A DNA stretch of 64,000 nt from Gnetum montanum (lineage: Eukaryota; Streptophyta; Gnetopsida; Gnetales; Gnetaceae): positions 658,791 to 722,790 of the forward strand of contig MNCI01008066.1 of assembly GCA_015680685.1 (NCBI GenBank). The letters run 5' to 3'. Below the pieces are notes generated by a model, which ran no database searches, was not told the origin of the DNA, and was given only the letters and a program-made list of their open reading frames with translations. A program made the translations under genes and the position numbers. Shown in pieces: positions 1 to 11,433 of this stretch. Position 1 is the stretch's first letter. Each line of letters begins with the position of its first letter.

Positions 1-2559
1 AATAGGAATGGATGCTAACATTTGAGCCAAGGCTTCACAATGAGTGGCTAAATCCATGACCAGGTCATACAAGCTCATCATTACGTTCTTCTGTTTGAGC
101 ATTTGTTTTGCCTAGGCTAGTGTAGCTACGAAGTCTATGTTCTTTTTCATTGTGTTGGCTTGGATTCCTTCATGTGGGTTGAGGGATGGGCCTTTTGCAT
201 AGAGGGCTTGGGCCTAGTTTGCTTGAGATTAGGGGTAGGTGACCCAGTGTTCGATTTTTGCTTGCTTGGTGTGGCCCTTGTTTCAAATGTGGATGTTGTT
301 TGTTGTTTGTTTGTCCTTTTCTATTGCCATTTGGTTGGCTTACCCATGTTGTTGGCAAGGTTGACCTTGAGCGAGAAGATGTTGAGACGTTGCCTACGAT
401 TGGGCTCTAGGTAGGTGAGGGGCCATCGCGTGGTGGCACCTTTATGAAAAGTGGTAGTTTGGGAGGAGTCGTTGGTGTTTGACTAGCTTGTTATGGCACC
501 TTGATGATGAAAGGTTTCTTTGCAATTTTGGTCAGTGCATCCTGCTAGTTTAACATCTTAGTGGATGATTGTGGTGGTACTTTGACCATGAAAGGTTTTA
601 CAGATGTTTGAGGTGGCACCTGGATGACAATGGGAGGCCTCTTGCTCTTGGAGGCAGAGGGGATCGGTGCCTTGCTGAAAGGCACACAGATCACGAAAGC
701 TTGTCACATAGGTTTGGGCTTGCTTCCTATGCTAATGGAATTTATGACATAGGAGGCATCATCTGTGCTAGGTTGACTCAGGGTGTTGATGTTGAGTTGT
801 CCCCATTCTATCATTGTCTAAAGATCATCCTGTAAGGCATGGCAATTATCGGTATTATGATTGGAAATCTAGTGGTAGTGACAAAATTGATCTAACTTGA
901 AGTGTCATGGGACTAAGGGCTCATTTGGTGCTACTAAGGTGGGGTTCCTTAGTAGCTCGTAGTACCTATCATGTCTTCAGCAGGCATTCTCCGCTACTTA
1001 TTTGTATTGGATTTTCCCAGTTTTGAGGAGTTGCTCTAGTAGTTCAGAGGGTTTCATGGGTAGTGACATATACTTAGAGCAATTCTTGCACTGAAAGTTG
1101 GGCCTTCGGGTGGCCCCTATCATTGTAGGTGGGTTGGTACTGGTGTTTGTTGTTTCTGTGCTTGTGGCTACAGTTTCCGTTGTTGTCTTTTGTTTGGCAA
1201 TTTGTTGGTTCTTGTAAGCCACATAGGAGGAATCATTACTAGTTTGTGTAACTTGTTCAATGTTCTTGATCTACATGAAGGCTTGGCTCAATGTTTGAGT
1301 GCTTAGGTAGTACAATTTTAACTTAACGAAGTCATTCACAACTCCCTTCAGAATCGTAACCAAATACGTTTCAGGGATGGGCTCATGAAGTTCATTAAGG
1401 GCTATGCTCCATCATTGAATGAACTTCTGCACAAGCTCTAGTGGCACTTGTTTCACCTATATCAGAGTGTCTAGTGTGGCCTCAAGCTTGAGGTTGTACT
1501 TAAACTAAGTGACGAACTGATGTAATAGATCCTCCAAAGAGGATATGGAGTTACGTGGCAGGGCTCGGTACCAATCTAAGGCACTGTCCATTAGGGACAT
1601 GGTGAACACGTGTAGGATTGCGTGGGGCCAAGCTTGAAGCAATAGGGTCTCTTATCAGAATGTTACCAAGTGTGCATTCAGGTCTCCCTTCCCATTGTAC
1701 TTGGTTAACTATGGGAGTGTGATTCCCTTGGGTAAAGCTAACGATGGCACTAAAGAGCTAATTGGATCATCTTGGTAGAAGTCCAGTACTTTAACTTGTT
1801 CAATGTTTTCCGCTTTGAGGTGCTTTATCTCTTCAGCTAATGCTTGCATCATTTGTTTGCTTCTGCCCACTCTTCAACAGTAGGCAGATCAGTTGGTTAG
1901 GGAGACTGTTGGGTTGTCATTTGTTGCTGTGGAGCAACATTCAGAGTTGTGGTTGCGAGGTGTGGCACGTTGAAGTGAGTGGGTTTTTGAATAAGGGGTA
2001 TGGTTCCTTGCCTAGCCACAAACTGTGAAGTGACACCCTGGATGTGCAGAGCTGAGGTGATGAAAGGGGCTCCATGTGTTTGTACGTGTGGTATGTACTG
2101 GGTGGAGATGGACGTGGGTAATCTCTGTTGGGATACCGGTGCTTGTGTGCTTGTTGACACTTGGTGAGGGGCCATCTATCCCATGTGAGGGTGGAATGAT
2201 GGGTTCACGTAGGCACGGGGACTAAGGATGTAATACGAATCCTCATGTTCAAATTGTGCTATGAAGTCATCTTCCTCATCTCCATTTTGAGGCTCTATGG
2301 TGGGTTGGCGTGAGTTTTGGCTCCTTGCCATAAGGAGCTAGGAGATGAGTCAGTGCTAGGGCTTAGAAAGGGGGATGATGTCATATACGGAGGGAGTGAA
2401 TTCATGACCCCCCATGTATATGCACTCAAAGTTTCATTTTGCTTCCTTCTCTATGTGGTCAATGGGAAGGTTGGCCTGAATCTTCACATAGATGTAGTTA
2501 TACTATTCTTATGTGAGGATTACGTGGGCATGTGCATTGGAGATCTGGGAAGACTCCAT
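1..2559 (-). pseudogene. Tat-like gag (to pre-protease region), element A
   Basis: Degraded gag of a Ty3/gypsy retrotransposon, reading right to left from an ATG at 2557-2559 (MESSQISNAHAH) and running off the left edge. Gag would form the virus-like particle. Conceptual fragments match element C in order: the gag core near 1,500-1,750, the YKNQQIAKQK and PSELLEQLL segments at 998-1,222, a proline-rich stretch, then the segment before the protease near 1-60. Numerous stops and frameshifts make it non-functional. The protease and RT would lie left of the window. The leader, primer site and LTR of the same element lie to its right. The family assignment rests on collinearity with C, whose protease and RT are recognisable. 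Confidence 0.75.
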
Positions 2560-2589
2560 GGTGATGTGACTAGGTAGCGTACGGAAAAG

Positions 2590-2910
2590 GCAACAAGGCA
2601 ACAAGTGCAGCGTGTGGTCCAGGCTGAGGGTGCAACATGTGCAATGTGACTAGACTGCAACGTGTGCAGCGTGACAAGTCTGCAGCGTGACTAACTACAG
2701 TGTGACTAACTGTCCAACGTGACCAACTATAGCATGACTTACTGCCCAGCGTGACTAACTGCCCAGTGTGACCAACTGTAGCGTGACTAATTGTCCAATG
2801 TGACTAACTTCAGCATGACTAACTATCCAGCGTGACCAACTGCAATGTGACTAACTATCCAGCATGATCAACTGTAACGTGAATAATTGTCCAGCGTGTG
2901 GAAACTAGGT
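2590..2910. repeat. Leader word-repeat array of element A
   Basis: About 15 degenerate copies of a roughly 20-base unit, GTGACTAACTGCCCAGC and variants (GTGACCAACTGTAGC), lie head to tail between the gag start and the primer site. The core word CAGCGTGACC is the one that builds the palindromes in this element's LTR at 4.4-5.6 kb. The stretch from 2,910 to 3,260 holds further scattered copies (CAGCATGTG, CAACATGTG) and no gene. Confidence 0.8.
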
Positions 2911-3260
2911 ACAACGTTTGAGGCTAAGGCACAACATGTGTATGCTAAGCACAACATGTGTATGCCAGCGACAGGATTCTAGATAGAGTCTGCAACATGT
3001 GCTAGTAGAGGATAGCATCCTAGACACTGAGTGCAGCATGTGCAAGCCAAGGATAGTTTATACAGAGTCTATGAGTAGGGGGTAGCATTTGCAAGCTTAG
3101 GGGAGCATGTGTACACTGGGGTACAGCGTGTGGACATTGTGGAGAGTTGTGAATAGTGTGAACTAGCAATGGTCACCATGTGGACACTGTGACTAGTGTG
3201 TGGATGCTGTATGCTAGATGCTAGATGCTGTGGATAGGAAAAAAAATGCAAACAGAAGCG

Positions 3261-3278
3261 GCCCTCCTTCTAACACCA
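3261..3278 (-). other. Candidate primer-binding site, element A
   Basis: On the minus strand the 18 bases begin TGGTGTTAGAAGGAGGGC. Elements B (8,010-8,027) and C (12,860-12,877) have the same site in the same context, TATAGTTTT followed by TGG. A primer-binding site starts with TGG because it pairs with a tRNA CCA end. I do not assign the tRNA. Confidence 0.65.
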
Positions 3279-3831
3279 AAAACTATACCATCCAAAATCT
3301 TCGACGTAAGGTTGGAAGAAAAATGAATGCCTAAAGATCTCCGGAGAGATACAGTGGACCCTACCTTCGTGTGAGGGAAAACTAGAAAAACAAAGGCAGA
3401 GTGCCTTGGATGGTATGCACACAGATCAAATAAGGACTTCCCCTAGCATACGCAATGGAAGTGCATCGGGTTATCATAAATAAACGTAAACGTGGACAAG
3501 CGCAAACAAGGTGTAAATAGCATAAATAGAAAATAATGTAAACTGTAAATATGATTGAAAAAAATGTAACTATTTGTATTGATTGAAAATTACAAATAAG
3601 TGCACCAGTCAAAATGTAGTTGCAGAATGATTGCAAGGCAGATGTTTAGCCCCGATGTGAAAGATGTTGCAAATGCTGGGAGAGTGTAGGTTTCTGACTC
3701 CAAAGTGTCCAACGTGTGAGATTTGGATGCTCAAAGTTGCTCAACGTGACCAAGTTTTGTATGGAGGAATTTGCCTAGCATTCTATGCTCTTATGTGTTT
3801 AGAATTACCCACCCCTGTTTAGTGTGAGATC

Positions 3832-3845
3832 GGGGTATTTATGCA
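3832..3845 (-). promoter_or_regulatory. Candidate TATA box, LTR of A
   Basis: The minus strand reads TGCATAAATACCCC. B has CTATAAATACCCC at 8,690-8,702 and C has CTGTAAATACCCC at 12,203-12,215, each 560-690 bases before the primer site. Conservation at the same relative place in three copies supports an LTR promoter. Confidence 0.6.
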
Positions 3846-4403
3846 GGTTTGAGCATGGGACTCAGATCTGTGTGGAAGATCCATGGTTATCGGATGTGGG
3901 AAATGTGGATCGGGCGATAGGTGTGAACGTTTTGATCAGATGCACAAAATTTTACAATGTGTAGGGTGCAGCATGACTAAGATCTCTTATGCTAGCATGT
4001 GTAATCCACATCGTAAGAGCTTGATATGCTAGAAAATTCAAAATGTACAAAGAATGTTAAAGTACAAGAGTGGATCTGGATGTCTGGCCTCCGGATCTAT
4101 AGATCTATGTTGTTTTTTGCTCTGCCAAGGCCTCCAACATGCATGGATCTGGCTTTAGTGTGTCTGCAGTGTGTCTTGGCATCAACATCTGGCATCTAGC
4201 ATCCCAGCGTGTCCAATGATTTACACTATGCATACACTAGTGTCAACATGCCAGCATGAGCATTAGCATGTCCAATGTTTATGATGCATTTTGAGCCCAT
4301 TTGTGACCTGTGAGACCCATTTTTGGAGTGGATCTGCATGCTTGAGATCGAGAGGATTCTACATGTCTATTTTGAGACGATTTGGACATTGTTTTAGCAT
4401 ACT

Positions 4404-5590
4404 TTTGGTTGGTCATGCTATGGTCACGTTGGCCAATGTGACCTCAGCATGACCAAATGTTTATGCCCTATTTTAAGCTAATTTTTGGGTGTTGATGCCT
4501 GCTTGTTGATGCTCAACTGCTGCCTACTCTCCAGAGTGTCCTAGATGCTAAATTTGTCTCCATTTTGCTACTACTTTGGGCCCGTTTGATTTGGTCATGC
4601 TATGGTCACGCTGGCCAACATGACCTCAGCGTGACCAACTAAAAATGCCATGTTTGAGGCTCAAATTGTGAGTTTTTAAAGCCTGTGAACATGTACAAGT
4701 GCTACCTATCCCTAGGGGTTGCTTGGATGTCAAAGATGATGCTCAAAAATGGTTGATTTGCCCTATTTTTGTTTGGTCATGTTGTGGTCATGCTGTACAG
4801 CGTGACCTTAGCATGACCCCAGTGTGACCAATTGAAAATGGCATATTTGAAGCTCAAATCTTGATTTTATGAAGCCTAAGAGTTAGTACAATTATTTCTT
4901 GTCCCTTGGGGATTGAGTTCATGTCGAAATTGGACCTAAAACTGCTTGATGTGCCCTATTTTTTCTTGGTCACGTTGTGGTCACGCTGTGCAGCGTGACC
5001 TCAATGTGACCTCAGCATGACCAACTGAAAGAGCCATGTTTGAGGACCAAATTATGATTTTCTGGAGCCTGTGAACATGTACAATTGGTTCCTAGCTCCC
5101 AGGAGTTGAATTCATGTCAAAATTTTACCTGGAGGTGCCTAAATTGAGTTGTTCTTATTTGGTCATGCTGTGCAGCATGACCTCAGCATGACTAACTGAA
5201 AGTGGCTTAAAACATGTGATTTTGAGCTTGAATTTCAAGTTTCTAAAGGCCAAGAGCTGCAGGGGGCATTGATGAAGCTCATGGAGGATCCATGTACTCG
5301 AATCTGGGCTATTTGAACTTGATTTTAGGGCTCCAGAAGTTGGTCATGTTGTACACATGCTAGTCTTACGCTGGGCAGCGTGACCATAGTGTGACCAAAG
5401 TGTATATAGCAAAAACCATGTGTTTTGAGCCTAAAACCCTAGATTCTGGATGTCAGGAGTTGGAGCAATCGCCTATGGACCCCAGGGGGACTTTGCCTAT
5501 TCAATCATGTGTCGTTTCATGTTGTTTTGAAGGCTCTCAAGTTTGGTCATGCTGTATTCTTGTTGGGCAGCGACATGACTTAGCTTGAGT
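4404..5590. repeat. Tandem array, 180-200 base units with palindrome, in U3 of A
   Basis: The phrase TTGGTCATGCTGTGGTCACG and its variants recurs at about 4411, 4591, 4772, 4966, 5159, 5341 and 5543. Most copies close with the inverse CAGCGTGACC ... CAGCATGACCAA, so each is a near-palindrome able to fold as a hairpin. Between hairpins the units share a body (GGCATGTTTGAGGCTCAAAT ... CCTGTGAACATGTACAA ... GGGTTGAGTTCATGTC), so these are true tandem units. The array sits upstream of the LTR's TATA motif. Confidence 0.85.
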
Positions 5591-5624
5591 CCTGTCTAAA
5601 AGTGCTAGGCCAAAAATTTTTGTG

Positions 5625-7436
5625 GTGTTTTCAGCTACAGCCTTGCCTTTCTCCTTTTCTTTCTTAGTGTGTGCATTCCTGTAGGCCATGTAGGCTCGAT
5701 CCCTACTAGCCTTCGCCATGTCTTAGATGCTCTTAGTTTGGGCGAATGCTTGGCTAAGGGAATGCGAGGCTAGGTAGTAGAGCTTAGACTTAATGAAGTC
5801 ATTTACCGCACCCTTAAAGATGACCAACAAGTGGGCCTTGACAATTGGCTCACATATTTCATTCAAGGTTTCACTACATCATTGTATAAATCTCTATACA
5901 GATTCTAGTGGTTCCTACTTAACGCTCATGAGCTAGTCTAGAGTGATTTCCAGTTTTAAGTTTTACTTAAAATGAGCCACGAATTGGCTTAGCAACTCTT
6001 CCAAGGTTGATATGGAGGTGTGTGAAAGCATGTGGTACCAGTCCAGAGCTTTTCCTATCAAAGACATGGCAAAAACACAAATAATCATGTGAGGCCATGG
6101 TTGCAACAACAAGGATTCAGACCTAAAGGTTACTAAGTGTGCATTCAGATTGCCCTCCCCATTGTATTTTGTAAATTGGGGGAGTAGCACCCAGGGGGCA
6201 ACATGAGCATAGGGATAAATAGACTGATCAGGTCATCATGGTAAAAGTCCATGACTTTGACAATTTCAGAATCGACGGCTTTGAGCTGCTTGATCTCATT
6301 AGTGAGGGTCTAGATGAGTTGGAAAGCTTGATCTAGACCTGGGGATGTTGCAGAAGGTTGTGAGGCTACTGAGGTAGCCATTGCTGGTGGTGCTGATGAT
6401 GTAGTTGCCAGTCCCACCAAGGATGCTGCTAGATCAACTCCTGCTAGCGGTGTCATTTGAATAGCCCACAACCCGATGAGTGGTGCCGTGGAAATTGCTA
6501 CCATAGGTGGTGGTGTATGGGTAATCATCTGTCCTGTGGTGTGGATGGTCCATAGCCCCATGCACAGTTGCGTTACCTATGGGAATTAGTATGTTTGAGG
6601 TTGCATGTATGGTTTCATGTGAGACATTTGAGTTGTGGGAAAAGAGATGGTTGTTGTCCACCAAGTGGTCAGGGTTAGACCTGTTACTAATGGTGGAATG
6701 GTTATGGAGAAGGGGATAGAAACAGAACCTACATGTGGTTGCGATGTAGGTATGTTGTGCATGTATGGCAATGTGGACATCACAGAGATTGAATGTGGTA
6801 GTTGGATGCATTGAGAAGAATGATTGATGGGCACTGACGTTGAAGGGCCTATATGTTGGTATGTTGAAAACATTGGGTAACTACCCATTGCCATAGAGGG
6901 TTAAGGTTGCAACACTATCACAATGATAGGAAAGGGGATGAAAAATTGTGATTGATGTGAATGGGAGATGGAGGTAGAAGGGACACCTATGGTGTAGATT
7001 GGACCACCATCTTCTAAGTGGGAGTTCAAATCCTCTTGGGCATCTTGGAAGGTTTCTTTGTAGTGGGACACAGTGTCCTATTCTCTTGCCCTGCTTACCT
7101 GGACAAGTTGGCTTAGCATCCATTGGTATGTCTCAATCAAAGGAATGGGGATATCAAGAGTAGGAATGAACTCCCTCCTGTTCTGATAGATGAACTTGAA
7201 GTTACATTTCTCTTCAAATTCACAACATTCTAAGGGTAGATTGGCTTGCATTTTCGCACACAAAAAGTTGTACTGCTCCTCATCTTATAGTAGGCATTTG
7301 GGCAATCACTACCACTGTCTGAGGGACTATCGCAACATCAATATTGGGCTAGGCAGTTTCTCGGGACCTGTCATATTCTGGATAGAGTAGGGCACCTCTA
7401 GGTTTGAGGTGGGAATGGAAGTGGTCGCAGGAATCA
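5625..7436 (-). pseudogene. Tat-like gag, element B
   Basis: Broken gag reading leftwards from an ATG at 7434-7436. The N terminus (NLEVPYSIQNMTGPEK) matches the start of C's gag (NVEVPIMVQGTTGAEK). The best frame is 5,963-6,190, the retrotransposon gag core: LLPQFTKYNGEGNLNAHL, then WPHMIICVFAMSLIGKALDW. The proline/threonine-rich part at 6,310-6,900 matches the low-complexity N-terminal half of C's gag. The match ends near 5,625 after KKEKEKGKAVAEN, where A's LTR begins, so A may have inserted here. Protease and RT of B are absent from the window. Confidence 0.75.
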
Positions 7437-8009
7437 TTTTTTGTTAGGGAATAGGTAGAAATAGGAAGGGTATGCATAGGCAATAGTTGCAAACAGCGTG
7501 TTGTTATGCTAAGTGGTTTTAGTTGAAAACTATAATAAGGGAGGCTGAAACTGGGTATGCTAGGAAGTGTCAGAAACTAGTTTCCTTCATTGTTGTGCCT
7601 GCTACACTGAGCAAGACTGCTATGCTGAAAGGTTTTCTATGCCACATATGACATAGGCAGCGTAACACGGTGAGCAGCATACCACGATGGGTAATGTAGC
7701 ATAGTAGAGGAGTGTTATGTGGTAGGTAGTGTAACACAGTATATGGGTGTTATGTGGTCAACATATCACATTGGTCGGATCGCTATGCCACATAGCACAT
7801 AGGTAGTGTAGGGTAGTTGACAGAGTAAGTGTGGTATAGTAAACAGTTGGAGGCTTTTATTCTATAGGGTTCCAGAGGAACCATCGTTGTGACCAATCTG
7901 CACCACCCAATGCGTAGACAACCATAAGGGTGCCACGTCTATGCTAGTAGGCGACGAGGTGTAGATAGCATGCAGGATTACCCATGATGCATAGAAAGGG
8001 CACAAAGGG
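7437..8009 (-). other. Leader of element B
   Basis: Untranslated leader between primer site and gag. It holds repeated short words such as GGCAGCGTAACAC, GCATACCAC and TATGTGGT at 7,620-7,830, related to the U3 palindrome word of the same element. No coding frame is supported. Confidence 0.55.
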
Positions 8010-8027
8010 CCCTCCTTCTAGTGCCAA
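8010..8027 (-). other. Candidate primer-binding site, element B
   Basis: The minus strand reads TGGCACTAGAAGGAGGGC directly after GCTATAGTTTT. It aligns with the sites of A and C. Confidence 0.7.
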
Positions 8028-8689
8028 AAACTATAGCAGTTGAAAATGTCAATGGCTAGAATACCGAGAGCTTACCGGGCATACAGCCTAACCCTGGATC
8101 CGTGTGAGGGTCATGCTAGAGAAAATAGAAACGGGGTGCCCTGAATGGTCTAGTCAATCAAACAAGGACTTAGTTAGTGTACAATAACCTTTCGTAAACA
8201 AAGGTTTTTTTTAAATGTTATGCATAGAGATTGAGACGAAGCATAGCAATAATATGTAACTGAACAATAAACATAAACTAATGCACGATGATGCAAAATA
8301 TATGTTGTAGGAAAAATAAAAGAAGGAATTTGGTGAAAGAGTGCACCACCCCAAGATTGGGGGATTTGATCTTTGTTTAGCTAGAGAAGGTGTACAGCTA
8401 ATGTGCAGTGTGGATAGGCATAGCTTACAATGCAATGGTATGGTCACAGCCCTTGAGTTGCTACCAATGGCCTACTAACCAGAGCTGATGATCCAGTGCT
8501 TACTAGGTTAAGAGAGGTCTGGGAAGTGCTACTGCTAGAGTTTACTGTTCCTCAACCTTCCGCTTGCCAGTCTCTTTGCCAAAGCCAATCATCAGAAAGC
8601 CAACTTGCAAAAATACCAATCTCTAGAAGTCAATTTCCAATTGCCGAAAATGCCAATTTTTCAAGCCAACCTTTTGAACGTTGTTCACT

Positions 8690-8702
8690 GGGGTATTTAT
8701 AG
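8690..8702 (-). promoter_or_regulatory. TATA box, LTR of B
   Basis: The minus strand reads CTATAAATACCCC, a strong plant-type TATA box at the position conserved in A and C. Confidence 0.65.
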
Positions 8703-8779
8703 AGCTAGATGTGGGAGAGAGATGTGGTTTGGATGCCACGTGTCCTAGGTCCCATAGGGTGCAAATGTGAATGTCCCAT

Positions 8780-9995
8780 GCTACCATGTAATGCTACGCT
8801 ACAGTGTTATGTTTGTGTGCTATGCTGCTGATGTGCTACACTGCAACGTAATAAGGCTGGACGTGAAACCTACTAAGCTGTGACCATACCGTTCAAATTG
8901 CAGGTGCCAGAATCTAGGGAACTATCATGTTTTTATAAAGAATGCTAACCATGAATGCAAAGTGGAGTTTGTGCTCCAAGACTACGTCTTCCCTATTCTT
9001 GCAAGTAGGGTCAAGTGTAGGGACAACTTTGGGAATTAACAGGGGGGTGCAAAACAAAGCAAATTACTGATCTTGTCTGCTAAAGAGATGTTGGAGTACA
9101 AAATGACCATTGTCAATGAGTTCTGGAACTAACTAGAGATCTCTTGAGGCTTCTATGTGAATGTTATGTTATCCATGCTACCCAACGTATCAGCATAGTG
9201 TAAACACTTGCATGCTACACTGTGCTATGCTGCATAGTGTAGTCGCTAGATTTTGAGACAAATCTTGCCTGAAAATTGAAGATGCCCCTCTGAGGCTAAG
9301 TTAGGCAAGCATCTTTAGTAATTGGCAACCTTGCCTTCCATGTTGAAAGGTCCTAGGACCAACAACATTCATCTTTGGGACACATTCAGAGTTTGTGTCC
9401 TTACTACGCTATGCTACACTGTGTAGTGTAGCATAGCATAGTAGCCAATGTGACGTCAATCCTTACTTAATCTGCAATGCTTTGTCAAGAAACTTTGCTT
9501 GGGACCCAAGGGTGAAGTGGGGCAAGCGGTCTTCAAGGTCAGAGTGTAGCCAAGTGTAATTCTTTTGTTGGAACCACTTAGCAGAGGACTTTCATGCATT
9601 CTATCCCTACTACGTTGTGTAGCATAGCACAACATAGCACCTAGTTTGACTTGAATTCTAACTCACTTTACAAACTTTTTGTCATAGGATGTCAATCATG
9701 TCTTGTTGTGGTCGCAGAACGAGCATGTTTGATCATTAAGGCATGTCCAATTATGTTTATTTCGTCAAAATAGTCAAAGTAGAAGCATTATTACAGTGAA
9801 ACCTTACTACGTTGTGTAGCGTAGCACTCAAATGAAGATGGTTTTTGCCAACATTTTCCACATTTTTCTGGGTCATGTTGCTCATGCATCAAAGATGAAG
9901 CAGAGAAAGTACCCTGGGGGCTAAATTATTGTTAATTGCACCTTTGGCGCCTGATCCATCTCTACCTAGCTTGCTACCCTGTGCAGCGTAGCAAG
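8780..9995. repeat. Palindromic GCTACGCTATG-word array in U3 of B
   Basis: Clusters of GCTACGCTATG and its inverse CATAGCGTAGC lie at about 8795-8870, 9170-9245, 9406-9445, 9607-9635, 9809-9828 and 9973-9992. The middle clusters are spaced about 200 bases apart. The cluster at 9,406 reads TACTACGCTATGCTACACTG then its inverse, an almost perfect palindrome. Unlike A's array, sequence between clusters is only weakly alike. Confidence 0.75.
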
Positions 9996-10385
9996 TCTCG
10001 TAGTTAGAAAACTTGCTGAATTGTTTAATCCATCCTAAACACTTTCAAAATCTCTTAGCATGGTCCCTGGATAGACTGTCAGCTAGGTCAAGTGTCAAGC
10101 TAGGCAAGCTAGAGGGTGTAGCAAGCCTACTAGCCTAGGAGATAGAAAATTTGTTGAATTTTTTGGTCTACCCCTAGTGCCTCTTTCATGAAAAGTGGCC
10201 TCATGGCTAGGTGTTTTGTTGATTGTGCTATAAAGGGTGGTAGGTAGGCTCAGAAGCATCTTTGCAAGCATTAGGATTTCCAGGGTGCCAGATTGTCTGC
10301 ACGATCTAGTGTGACACCGTGCTTGCAACGATCCTTGCCCAAATTTCAGGACTATGCTAAATCATGAGAGTCCCAAAATTGATGT

Positions 10386-11221
10386 TGTTTCACCATGTCT
10401 AAGGGTTCACGTTTCCCTTGTTTCCATTCTTGGATTTGTCTCCTCAAGGCTAATACTCTTGCACCTATTTAATATATTTCATTGAAGAGTTCTATCATTG
10501 TTGGCCAATGGTGAATTGATTTCGGCTTTAAGGACCTATACCATACTTTTGCTTGGCCAACGAAAATCATAGGAAAGAGCTTACGTCTTTGCCACCCATT
10601 ATCAATGTTGTGCCATGCATAGGCATCATAAAAGGCTTGTAAATGATGTTGTGCATCCAAATCATAGCCTCTTGAGAACTTGGGAAATTTTTTTAAGTCA
10701 AGCTTGGGTAGACAGCTTTTCTTATGATGCTTGTGGGATATTTGAATAGCCTCTATTATATGCATCAAGCTCTTAATGGCCAGTAAGGGTTCATCATCAC
10801 TAAATAAGTCATGAATTTGTGAGTTGGGATGATGTTATCTATGTTCATGTTGGCATTGTTGACTTCACCCATGGGTTCGATTTTGGTTTCTACACTGAAT
10901 CCTTGAGGAATATTCATCCATGTCACGCCCTGACATTGAAGGAGTAGAGGAAAAGAAACAACTAGAAGACTCATCATGACTTTTGTAAGTCTTCCAATCA
11001 TCCCCTGATATACTCTTGCTAACCATTTAGAAGGTCCCAAGCCTTATGGGCCCCCTCATTCTATGGGATGTCTCATCCTTACTAAAGGTTTCTGAGTTGG
11101 ATGGAAAGAGTCCTTGAATATTACTACGGTATCCATGAACATATGAGACTCCTATGTGAAACACACCAAAATTTGAAGACATACATACTTCGCCAGGTCT
11201 CTGCAAATCGCGCAGCATCAC
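10386..11221 (-). pseudogene. Gag fragment, element F (D/G family)
   Basis: Minus-strand gag of a different gypsy family from A-C. The best stretch (10,469-10,768) contains LDLKKFPKFSRGYDLDAQHH, then a tryptophan-rich core with KVWYRSLKPKSI. It aligns with D (LDMNNIPRLEGGYDADPQNH) and G (LDMNNFLKFEEGYHANPKHH). A further piece, RRQIQEWKQGKREPLD, runs to about 10,390, where the match stops at B's LTR. Upstream segments at 10,765-11,221 are broken N-terminal gag. No LTR, protease or RT of this copy is present. B's LTR and C's LTR flank it in opposite orientations. Confidence 0.7.
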
Positions 11222-11433
11222 GACAATTCTTCAGGAGATGGATGCTTTTATGTTCAGACTGTCCAGTTTAGCAAGTTTTTCTACCCCATGTGTCAATAGG
11301 CTAAACGAATTCTCCAGCTTGCCCACCTAAGTAGTTCATCTAGCCAACAACGCACTTAGGAGCAAAGCATATAATTGCTAGCAGTGCTCAGAACATGCAA
11401 ATGCTTCAGCAAGTTCTCTAAGTCAAGGAGTTT

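Larger units (their letters stand above)
3279..5620 (-). mobile_element. 5' LTR of element A (about 2.3 kb)
   Basis: The region between the primer site and the 3' break of B's gag is taken as A's LTR. It shares with B and C the downstream block (AAGTCCTT-TTTGATC ... CCAAGGCACC), a TATA motif about 560-580 bases before the primer site, and a U3 filled with palindrome repeats. The outer end near 5,620 is inferred from where B's gag stops matching; terminal TG/CA bases were not fixed. No gene is seen; open frames here look like chance. Confidence 0.6.
8028..10385 (-). mobile_element. 5' LTR of element B (about 2.35 kb)
   Basis: LTR placed by the primer site on one side and, on the other, the point near 10,385 where the gag of element F stops matching its relatives. 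R-U5 shares blocks with A and C. A TATA motif lies at 8,690-8,702, with palindrome-rich U3 from 8,780 to 9,995. The outer boundary is approximate. Short open frames within it have no recognisable product. Confidence 0.6.

Noticed and set aside
170-414. Overlapping open frames on both strands near the left end
   Set aside because: The region is collinear with the proline-rich linker before C's protease; the frames are pieces or shadows of broken element A.
9400-9450. Palindromes in B's U3 considered as transposon terminal repeats or CRISPR-like repeats
   Set aside because: They lack flanking duplications, constant spacers and an enclosed element; they are degenerate and tied to the LTR.
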